From: Limisphaerales bacterium
GTDB lineage: Bacteria > Verrucomicrobiota > Verrucomicrobiia > Limisphaerales > UBA11358
Direction: 5' to 3'
DNA length: 11,304 nucleotides
Assembly (NCBI GenBank): GCA_003133815.1
Contig: PKZR01000027.1
Span: 1 to 11,304, forward strand
Part shown: positions 6,326 through 11,304 of the stretch, one piece after another
Numbering within the stretch: the stretch's first letter is position 1
Layout: every line of letters starts with the position of its first letter
Translations under genes and position numbers: made by a program
Notes under the pieces: model-generated
What the model was told of the DNA's origin: nothing
The model's database searches: none
Seen by the model: the letters and a program-made list of their open reading frames with translations, nothing else

Positions 6326-8092
6326 ATGAATCACGCGCTTAAAAAAATCCTGCTGCTCCCGCTCCTGCTGGCAACCGGCGCGGGCGCAGCGGATTTGCGT
6401 GTGGATTTTTTACCGCAATTCAACGGTGCTCCCCTCGCCTTCGACGTGCTGAGAAACCAAACCGCCGCCGGGCAGAAGATTTCCGTCACCCGGCTGGATT
6501 TTCTCGCGTCGGACATTTCGCTGCGGCGCGACGACGGGACATGGCTGGAACAGAAAAACTGGTTCGCTTTCATCAGCGCGCGCGACGGCAAAACCAATTT
6601 CACTTTGGAAAACATTCCCGCCGGAAATTACAACGCCATCCGTTTTCAAATCGGCCTGCCACCGGAAATCAACCACGGCGATGCCGCGCAATGGCCCGCG
6701 AACCATCCGCTAAATCCCGACGTAAATCATCTCTATTGGGGCTGGTCGAAGGAATACGTTTTCCTCGCGCTCGAAGGCGGCTGGCAAAACGGCGGCAAGG
6801 AAAGCGGCTTTTCATATCACATCGCGACCGACCGACAATTGATGACCGTTGAAATGCCTGTTCAACTTGATTTGCATTCCGACCGGGAGATTCAAGTTGG
6901 ATTGGACATCGCCAAAATTTTCTCCGCGCCGAACAAAATCCAATTGAGCGATTCAACCGACACAAGCCATTCGCGCACCAACGATTTGCTCGCAGTCCAA
7001 TTGCGGCAAAACACCGAGTCAGCGTTTGCCGTTAAAAGCGTAAAAGATTTTTCGCCAATCGCCGAATTGACGCGCGGCGCAAATCACATCGTCATCGCGC
7101 CAAACGCCACAGCATATCATCTGACGATTTCACAATTTGCGCCGCAACCGGATTTGCCGCGCGACAATCCGCTGACAGGCGAAGGAGTGGCGCTCGGCGG
7201 AAAACTGTTTTTCGACCGGCGGCTTTCGGCGGACAACCGTCAGTCCTGCGCCGCGTGCCATCGTCCGAATGACGCGTTGTCTGATCCGCGCCGTTTCAGC
7301 CGCGGCGTGGCAGGCGCCATCGGCACGCGCAACGCGCCAGCGCTGGAAAATCTCGCCTGGAAAAATTCCTTTTTCTGGGATGGCCGGGCGGCGACGTTGC
7401 GCGAACAGGTTTTGCAGCCGATCCAGAATCCGATTGAGATGGACGAGTCGCTGGCTAATGCCGTCGCCAAGATTTCTGCGGACAGGGATTATCCGCGTCT
7501 TTTTGAAAACGCCTTTGGTTCGCAGGAAATCAACTCTGACAAGATCGCCCGGGCGTTGGAGCAATTTCTGCTCGTGCAGGTTTCATTCGATGCAAAATAC
7601 GACCGCGTGATGAACGGTCAGGCGAATTTCACTGCGCAGGAGCAACGCGGTTTTGAATTGTTCAACACCGAATACGATCCGTATCACGGCCAATACGGCG
7701 CGGATTGTTTTCACTGCCACGGCGGAGTGATGTTCCAGACCCAGAATTTTGCGAACAACGGATTAGACTCCGCGTTTTACGATTTGGGCCGATACAAAAT
7801 TTCGCAGCGCGCGGGCGATGAGGGGAAATTCGCAGTGCCGTCGCTGCGCAATGTCGCCGTCACCGCGCCGTATATGCATGACGGGCGGTTTCGAACTTTG
7901 GAGGAAGTCGTGGAGCATTATTGCACCGGCATGAAGCGCAGCGCGACGCTCGACCCCAACCTCGCGAAGCATCCCGATGGAGGTGTGCCGTTGAGTACGG
8001 ACGACAAACGTGCATTGGTTGCCTTTCTGAAGACGCTCACGGATGAAAAGTATTTGCGGGCCGCGCCGCCTGTGAATCTCGCTTCAAAGTAG
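6326..8092 (+). CDS. Fused MbnP-like copper-binding domain and MauG/MbnH-like di-haem c-type enzyme
   Basis: The 588 residues begin with a signal peptide (1-21, cut after AGA), so the protein is periplasmic. Residues about 22-230 match the MbnP family: DFLPQFNGAPLAFD, YNAIRFQIGLP, and a His/Trp-rich segment with W123, H127, H135, WGW (138-140), a following YVFLALEGGW and H165. Residues about 275-580 are a bacterial di-haem peroxidase-type enzyme with haem motifs CAACH (308-312) and CFHCH (461-465), a bridging Trp in FFWDGRA (W351, 39 after the first haem His, as in bacterial cytochrome c peroxidases) and VPSLRNVAVTAPYMHDGRF. TLEEVVEHY places a Tyr (Y532) where classical peroxidases have the axial Met, and there is no His between 313 and 351, both as expected of MauG/MbnH. 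In methanotrophs MbnH oxidises an MbnP Trp to kynurenine to form a copper site; self-modification within one chain is my inference. A plain di-haem peroxidase with an unmodified N-domain is the alternative. Confidence 0.88.
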   Translation: MNHALKKILLLPLLLATGAGAADLRVDFLPQFNGAPLAFDVLRNQTAAGQKISVTRLDFLASDISLRRDDGTWLEQKNWFAFISARDGKTNFTLENIPAGNYNAIRFQIGLPPEINHGDAAQWPANHPLNPDVNHLYWGWSKEYVFLALEGGWQNGGKESGFSYHIATDRQLMTVEMPVQLDLHSDREIQVGLDIAKIFSAPNKIQLSDSTDTSHSRTNDLLAVQLRQNTESAFAVKSVKDFSPIAELTRGANHIVIAPNATAYHLTISQFAPQPDLPRDNPLTGEGVALGGKLFFDRRLSADNRQSCAACHRPNDALSDPRRFSRGVAGAIGTRNAPALENLAWKNSFFWDGRAATLREQVLQPIQNPIEMDESLANAVAKISADRDYPRLFENAFGSQEINSDKIARALEQFLLVQVSFDAKYDRVMNGQANFTAQEQRGFELFNTEYDPYHGQYGADCFHCHGGVMFQTQNFANNGLDSAFYDLGRYKISQRAGDEGKFAVPSLRNVAVTAPYMHDGRFRTLEEVVEHYCTGMKRSATLDPNLAKHPDGGVPLSTDDKRALVAFLKTLTDEKYLRAAPPVNLASK

Positions 8093-8121
8093 TTCCAAAA
8101 ATCTTTCCAGCTTCATCTTCA

Positions 8122-8147
8122 CTTAAGGTTCGCTCGTGTAGATTGGC
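8122..8147 (+). promoter_or_regulatory. Shared 26-bp upstream motif, copy 2 (receiver gene)
   Basis: The sequence is CTTAAGGTT, C, GCT, C, GTGTA, G, ATTG, GC, ending three bases before the ATG at 8151. It is 22/26 identical to 3961-3986. The distance to the start codon differs (29 versus 58 bases from motif start). If it is a promoter, the receiver message would be nearly leaderless. Common control of the YHYH/MbnP-MbnH operon and the receiver is the simplest reading. Confidence 0.5.
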
Positions 8148-8150
8148 ATC

Positions 8151-8594
8151 ATGAAAAGTGAGAATCATTCCGACAGGAGCGCGAAGACCGCGGGGCCGCG
8201 CTGGATGATTATTGACGACAACGAGGAAATTTTGTCGCTGATGCGTGAAATCGCCGCACAGTTCACCAACGCGGAGATTCTGTGTTTCAATTCTCCGCAG
8301 GCCGCGGTCAAAGCATTCGAGTCCGTGCCGGAAGAATTTGAGCTGGTCATCACGGACCTTGAAATGCCGCTCATGAGCGGTTTGGAACTATGCCGCCGCC
8401 TGCTTGCGATCTCGCCGGCGGCAAAAATCCTTCTTGCGACGGGCAGCGGCATTATCAGCGAGAAAGCCGCGGAGCACGAAGGTTTTTGCGGATTGCTGCA
8501 CAAGCCGTTTCCGTTCGAGGTCTTGCAACGTGCGCTTGCGAACATCGGAGTCGGAAGAAAATTTGAAAATGCCGTTGCGCACATCGCGGCATGA
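8151..8594 (+). CDS. Stand-alone response-regulator receiver protein (CheY-like)
   Basis: The 147-residue product is one receiver domain (about 17-135) with no output domain. The acidic pair is D22-D23, the phospho-acceptor Asp is D69 in VITDLEMPLMSG, the switch Thr is T97 in LLATGSG, and the conserved Lys is K118 in LLHKPF. All residues needed for phosphorylation are present, so it should accept phosphate from a histidine kinase and act by protein contact, as CheY or Spo0F types do. No partner kinase is in the window; the PrsK-like fragment lacks its kinase domain. It starts 58 bases after the MbnP-MbnH-like stop, just behind the shared upstream motif, so it could have its own promoter. The short tail after the domain has no known function. 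Confidence 0.9.
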   Translation: MKSENHSDRSAKTAGPRWMIIDDNEEILSLMREIAAQFTNAEILCFNSPQAAVKAFESVPEEFELVITDLEMPLMSGLELCRRLLAISPAAKILLATGSGIISEKAAEHEGFCGLLHKPFPFEVLQRALANIGVGRKFENAVAHIAA

Positions 8595-8636
8595 CGATTC
8601 ACACCTGGAAAACAGCAACAAGAAAGAGAGAACAAA

Positions 8637-9188
8637 ATGAAAACTACAATGAAAACCATGCTGGCACTCCTAGCGCTCGGCGCATCAGTGCTTGCAGTTG
8701 GCGCGCAGGACGATTATCCGCCGCAGGGTGGCGACGGCCAGAACGGTCCACCGCCGCGCGGCCATCACCCGCCTCCTCTGCCCATCGTGCAGGCGCTCGA
8801 CGTCAACCACGACGGCGTGATTGATGCGGACGAAATCGCAAATGCATCCGCCGAGTTGAAGACGCTGGATAAAAATGGCGATGGTGTTTTGACGACAAAT
8901 GAATATTTGCCGCCGCTGCCCCCGGACGCGCCCGCTGACGCACCGCGTCCCCCGCTGCCGCCTATTGTTAAGGCGCTTGATGTAAATGGCGATGGCATCA
9001 TTGACGCGGGTGAAATCGCAAATGCATCCACCGAGTTAAAGTCGCTGGACAAAAACGGTGACGGGCAGTTGACGCGCGATGAGTTCTGTCCGCCGCGTCC
9101 CAGAGGCCAGGATGGTCCAAATGGTCAGGGCAGCAGTTTCGGCGGCGGCGACAATATGCCGCCCGGGCCGCCTCCGGGCGACCAGTAA
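8637..9188 (+). CDS. Secreted EF-hand calcium-binding protein, Pro-rich, duplicated
   Basis: The 183-residue product has a signal peptide (1-23, cut after VGA), a Pro/Gly/His-rich segment and four canonical EF-hand loops: DVNHDGVIDADE (55-66), DKNGDGVLTTNE (78-89), DVNGDGIIDAGE (115-126) and DKNGDGQLTRDE (138-149). Each loop has acidic or Asn residues at positions 1, 3 and 5, Gly at 6 and Glu at 12, so all four should bind calcium. Loops 1-2 and 3-4 are copies of one unit repeated at 60 residues. The C-terminus is Pro/Gly-rich and probably disordered. The start at 8637 follows a purine-rich AGAAAGAGAG; ATG 8649 is a possible alternative. It lies 42 bases after the receiver gene on the same strand and could be cotranscribed. 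Its role (calcium sensing, buffering or envelope structure) cannot be told from the sequence. Confidence 0.88.
   Translation: MKTTMKTMLALLALGASVLAVGAQDDYPPQGGDGQNGPPPRGHHPPPLPIVQALDVNHDGVIDADEIANASAELKTLDKNGDGVLTTNEYLPPLPPDAPADAPRPPLPPIVKALDVNGDGIIDAGEIANASTELKSLDKNGDGQLTRDEFCPPRPRGQDGPNGQGSSFGGGDNMPPGPPPGDQ
8784..9095 (+). repeat. Tandem duplication of an EF-hand pair within the gene
   Basis: Bases 8784-8915 and 8964-9095 are homologous at a fixed offset of 180 bases. A central block including GAAATCGCAAATGCATCC is identical in both, while many other codons differ at third positions. The duplication is thus old enough to have gained silent changes. Confidence 0.75.
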
Positions 9189-9191
9189 GAT

Positions 9192-9209
9192 TCTGTTCTG
9201 GTGAACAGA
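9192..9209. terminator. Short hairpin after the EF-hand gene
   Basis: TCTGTTC (9192-9198) pairs with GAACAGA (9203-9209) across a TGGT loop, starting 3 bases after the stop. No U-tract follows, but it is stacked directly against the next inverted repeat. Confidence 0.4.
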
Positions 9210-9256
9210 CGGCGGATTGATTTGCAAAAGCCGGGTGTGAAGCAGTCAATCCGCCG
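9210..9256. terminator. Inverted repeat between convergent genes, possible two-way terminator
   Basis: CGGCGGATTGA (9210-9220) and TCAATCCGCCG (9246-9256) are perfect 11-base arms with a 25-base loop. It lies between the stops of the EF-hand gene (9188) and the MFS gene (9301), where a bidirectional terminator is expected. The lack of a U-run and the long loop leave room for a protein-binding site instead. Confidence 0.45.
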
Positions 9257-9300
9257 CTTGAATTATTGGCAGGGCAAACTCCGGCGGGCTGTAGCGAAAA

Positions 9301-10560
9301 TTATTTCGCCAGCAACCGGCGCACGGTCAGAAGTCCGGCAAGGATGGCGATGCTCCCGCATATTAGATATGGCAGCGCGCGGGTGGAGTCGTTCAATCCG
9401 TAAAGCGTCGCGGCGAAAATCGGGCCGACGATGCGGGCGAGCGCCCCGGCGCTTTGGGCCACGCCGATGGTCGCCCCCTGCTCGGTGGCGGGCGTGAGGT
9501 TCGAGAGAAGTCCAAAGAGCGGCGCGCGGGACAGGCTGGAGCCGAGCGAGAGCAGCACGAGCACCGCGAGCATCGCAATCCACGGCTTGTCCGCCAAATG
9601 GAACACCGCCGACCAGTGCAACGGGCCGTTGCCGTGGATCAAGGGCAGCAGCACGAGGCTCGTTCCGGTCATCACGAGGCTGATGCAAATCAGTTTCGGT
9701 TCGCCAAACACCTTCACCAGCCTGCCAATCATGCCGCCCTGCACAAAGGCGGAAATCAAACCGCAAAAAACAAACAGCCAGATGACCGTGGTCACCGGAT
9801 TGGCGACATCCACGGCCAGACCGAGATTGAAGTTGTCGTTGATGAGCAGCGGGAGCGTGCTTTCAAAGCAACTGAACGCGAACGTCGCGAGAAAGAAAAT
9901 CAAAATGAGCAAACCGATTTTCGGTTGCGAGAACGTGTGACCCCATTGCGCGAAACGGGGACGGCTGGCGACGGGCGTGGTGTTCGGCTTCCAGCTTTCG
10001 GCGAGGATAAAATAGGCCAGCAGAAAATTCGCCGCGCACAGGGCCGCCGCAGTCCAGCCGGGCGCGGTCTCGCCGCCCAATTTCAACGCCACGCCGCTGA
10101 TGGCGGGGCCGAAGATGAAGCCAAGGCCGAACGCCATGCCGATGAGTCCCATCCGTTTCGAACGGTTTTCCGGCGGCGTGATGTCGGCCACATACGCCTG
10201 CGCCACGGTGATGTTGCCGCCGCATGCGCCCGCGAAGAGACGCGACACCAGTAACGTCCCAAGCGCGACCGAATGATCAGCGAATCCCGAGCCGATGGCG
10301 AATATCACATACGAACACGCCGCGCCCGCCGTGCTGATGAGCAAAATCGGCCGGCGACCGTATCGGTCGGAGAGTTTGCCCCAGATGGGCGAGAAGACGA
10401 ACTGCATGGCCGAGAAGGACGCGATGATGGCGCCGATCATCCAGCCGCTCGCGCCGTAGTGCCGGCTATACATCGGCACGAGCGGCACGACGATGCCGAA
10501 GCCGATGAGGTCAATGAAGACCGTGAGGAAAACCACGAGCATGGACGGTTTGCGATTCAT
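9301..10560 (-). CDS. MFS transporter, drug:H+ antiporter type (TetA-like, 12 helices)
   Basis: With the ATG at 10558-10560 the product is 419 residues, the normal size for a 12-helix major facilitator. The first helix has the FIDLIGFGIVVPLVP pattern of the DHA1/TetA group, followed by motif A, GKLSDRYGRRP, in the loop between helices 2 and 3, and GLGFIFGPAISG in the motif C region of helix 5. Such proteins export small molecules using the proton gradient; the substrate cannot be read from the sequence, and most environmental members are not proven drug pumps. A GTG at 10588-10590 would add ten residues (MPLNSAPVAT); I prefer the ATG because it gives the usual short basic N-terminus (MNRKPS). 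Neither start has a Shine-Dalgarno. It is convergent with the EF-hand gene and not part of the plus-strand operon. Confidence 0.9.
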   Translation of the reverse strand: MNRKPSMLVVFLTVFIDLIGFGIVVPLVPMYSRHYGASGWMIGAIIASFSAMQFVFSPIWGKLSDRYGRRPILLISTAGAACSYVIFAIGSGFADHSVALGTLLVSRLFAGACGGNITVAQAYVADITPPENRSKRMGLIGMAFGLGFIFGPAISGVALKLGGETAPGWTAAALCAANFLLAYFILAESWKPNTTPVASRPRFAQWGHTFSQPKIGLLILIFFLATFAFSCFESTLPLLINDNFNLGLAVDVANPVTTVIWLFVFCGLISAFVQGGMIGRLVKVFGEPKLICISLVMTGTSLVLLPLIHGNGPLHWSAVFHLADKPWIAMLAVLVLLSLGSSLSRAPLFGLLSNLTPATEQGATIGVAQSAGALARIVGPIFAATLYGLNDSTRALPYLICGSIAILAGLLTVRRLLAK

Positions 10561-10612
10561 AGTTGCAACAGGCGCGGAGTTTAGCGGCACAAGACGGAAT
10601 TGACAGGACGTT

Positions 10613-10780
10613 TTTTATTTCCTCCTCGTCCTCGTCCTCCTGCTCATCCTCACCCTCAACTTGTCCGGAATTCGCGCGAGAAGATGCGGATGATGATGAG
10701 GAAGATTCGGGAACGAATTGAGATGAAAGTGACGATGAGGAGAAGCAGGAGGTTGAGGAGGATGCCGATGCGGGAGCCGT
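10613..10780. repeat. Low-complexity CTC/GAG-skewed stretch with inverted arms
   Basis: The first part (about 10613-10660) is a nearly pure pyrimidine run of CCT/CGT/CAT triplets; the second (about 10680-10770) is purine-rich GAT/GAG/GAA. Parts of the two are reverse complements: CCTCCTGCT (10636-10644) with AGCAGGAGG (10744-10752), and CATCCTC (10645-10651) with GAGGATG (10758-10764). The 3-base periodicity opens frames on both strands (an acidic GEDEQEDEDEEE on the minus strand) that look spurious. It lies directly upstream of the MFS gene, so its promoter must be within or near it. Confidence 0.6.
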
Positions 10781-10792
10781 CATATATATATG
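10781..10792. repeat. Perfect palindrome CATATATATATG at the repeat-array edge
   Basis: Twelve bases of perfect symmetry directly abut the first 21-bp unit at 10793. It is the only strongly AT-rich spot in a GC-rich block and may mark an element boundary or an easily melted site. Confidence 0.5.
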
Positions 10793-11105
10793 CGGGAACC
10801 GCGCCGATGATTCGGGAACGACGACGGAGCATCCGGGAACCGTGACGGACCATGCGGGAACGGCGACGGACGACCGGGAAAGGCCGCCGGTTTGACCGGG
10901 AACGCCGTCGGACGACCCCGGAACCGTGTCGGACCGACCGGGAACGGCGTCGGACCATGCGGGAACCGTAACGGACGGTTCGGGAACGTCGTCGGAATGA
11001 CCGGGAACGGCGACGGACAGGGCGGGAATCGTGTCGGACGATGCGGGAAAGGCGTCGGACGGGCGGGAATCGCGTCGGATTGGCCGGGAAACGTGTCGGA
11101 CGGTC
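10793..11105 (+). repeat. Array of about fifteen 21-bp tandem repeats
   Basis: Units begin at 10793, 10813, 10834, 10855, 10875, 10897, 10918, 10939, 10960, 10981, 11002, 11023, 11044, 11064 and 11085; most are 21 bases, a few 20 or 22. The pattern is CGGGAA(C/T/A), a variable 4-5 bases with mostly C, G and T, then CGGA(C) and 4-5 variable bases, so conserved cores alternate with changing letters. There is no long spacer, so it is not a CRISPR array. A 21-base period keeps frames open on both strands (Arg/Ser-rich or VPG-SD heptads), but no start, signal or ribosome site supports translation. Two related units occur at 3880-3921. Confidence 0.85.
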
Positions 11106-11197
11106 ATTTTTTATCAAAAACCGGTCAAAAATCGGGTCAAATCATTCGGGGCTGCTGCCGATGGATAAAAGAGACAGATGTCAGCACGGTGCCAAAC

Positions 11198-11256
11198 CAA
11201 CCGCAACGCGGTTGAAGCATTCAACCCAGCGTTGGAGCAAAGCGACTACGCTGGGT
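11198..11256 (+). repeat. Two-hairpin intergenic element
   Basis: Hairpin 1 is CAACCGC-AAC-GCGGTTG (11198-11214), a perfect 7-base stem with a triloop. Hairpin 2 pairs ACCCAGCGT (11224-11232) with ACGCTGGGT (11248-11256), a perfect 9-base stem with a 15-base loop. The combination, with AACGCGGTTGAAGC and ACGCTGGGT, resembles short dispersed repeats that I recall being common in planctomycete and verrucomicrobial genomes; that resemblance is from memory. The 92 bases before it (11106-11197) hold nothing I can name. Confidence 0.5.
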
Positions 11257-11267
11257 GAACGCATAAA

Positions 11268-11304
11268 ATGAAAACAACCCTGTCAGAAATCTCTGCAAAA
11301 GTAT
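11268..11304 (+). CDS. Possible start of a gene running off the right edge
   Basis: ATG 11268-11270 opens a frame reading MKTTLSEISAKV up to the edge. The AAAATGAAAAC context is like the starts of other plus-strand genes here (8637 and 4019 also begin MKTT). Twelve codons are not enough to identify or confirm a gene. Confidence 0.25.
   Translation, partial: MKTTLSEISAKV

Noticed and set aside
9454..10254. 266-residue plus-strand open frame opposite the MFS gene
   Set aside because: It is Arg/Gln/His-rich, lacks domains and lies wholly antisense to a clear 12-helix transporter; a GC-rich shadow.
10793..11105. CRISPR array
   Set aside because: The units are only about 21 bases with no unique spacers of 30 or so bases, and no cas gene is present.
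10511..11117. Long open frames on both strands through the repeat array (198, 153, 107 and 81 residues)
   Set aside because: The 21-base period keeps frames open automatically. The products are degenerate Arg/Ser or VPG/SD heptads with no signal, domain or start context, and one overlaps the MFS gene start.

Overview
The window most likely comes from a member of the Verrucomicrobiota, possibly the Pedosphaera/Limisphaerales side of the phylum. The evidence is a C-terminal sorting signal of the VPDGG type (the verrucomicrobial variant of PEP-CTERM), a PEP-CTERM-system style sensor and TPR protein, A-rich leaders with almost no Shine-Dalgarno sequences, and short GC-rich repeats between genes. 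The taxonomy is inferred; there is no rRNA or marker gene here.

Left third (1-3930, almost all on the minus strand): remains of an exosortase/PEP-CTERM neighbourhood. In transcription order it holds a TPR protein (2272-3930) whose N-terminus is made of a 21-bp repeat and looks truncated, a VPDGG-CTERM surface protein (1408-1947) behind a good sigma-54 promoter match (2017-2032), an untracked 42-residue single-helix small protein (1156-1284), and a PrsK-like sensor (77-952) that keeps its membrane domain but has lost its kinase domain. The VPDGG-CTERM gene has an A8 run at its start. One more A would join an upstream ATG to the reading frame and give a textbook signal peptide. The PrsK/PrsR/RpoN link to PEP-CTERM genes is known in other bacteria and fits this layout, although the kinase half and PrsR are not in the window.

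Middle (3961-9188, plus strand): the most interesting part. A secreted YHYH-domain protein (4019-6325) is followed with no gap (stop TAA directly before ATG) by a 588-residue secreted protein (6326-8092) that fuses an MbnP-like copper-binding domain to a MauG/MbnH-like di-haem enzyme. In methanotrophs MbnH oxidises a tryptophan of MbnP to kynurenine to build a copper site; here the enzyme and its presumed substrate are one chain. A stand-alone response-regulator receiver (8151-8594) and a secreted four-EF-hand protein (8637-9188) follow. The same 26-bp sequence (22 of 26 identical) lies upstream of both the YHYH gene and the receiver gene and may be a shared promoter or operator.

Right part (9301-11304): an MFS drug/H+ antiporter-type transporter on the minus strand, convergent with the EF-hand gene across two hairpins. 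Then comes a non-coding block: a purine/pyrimidine-skewed low-complexity stretch, fifteen units of a 21-bp repeat (10793-11105), a two-hairpin element (11198-11256), and perhaps the first codons of another gene at the edge. The same 21-bp repeat sits at the truncated 5' end of the TPR gene, which links the two ends of the window and suggests that the repeat family has taken part in rearrangement.
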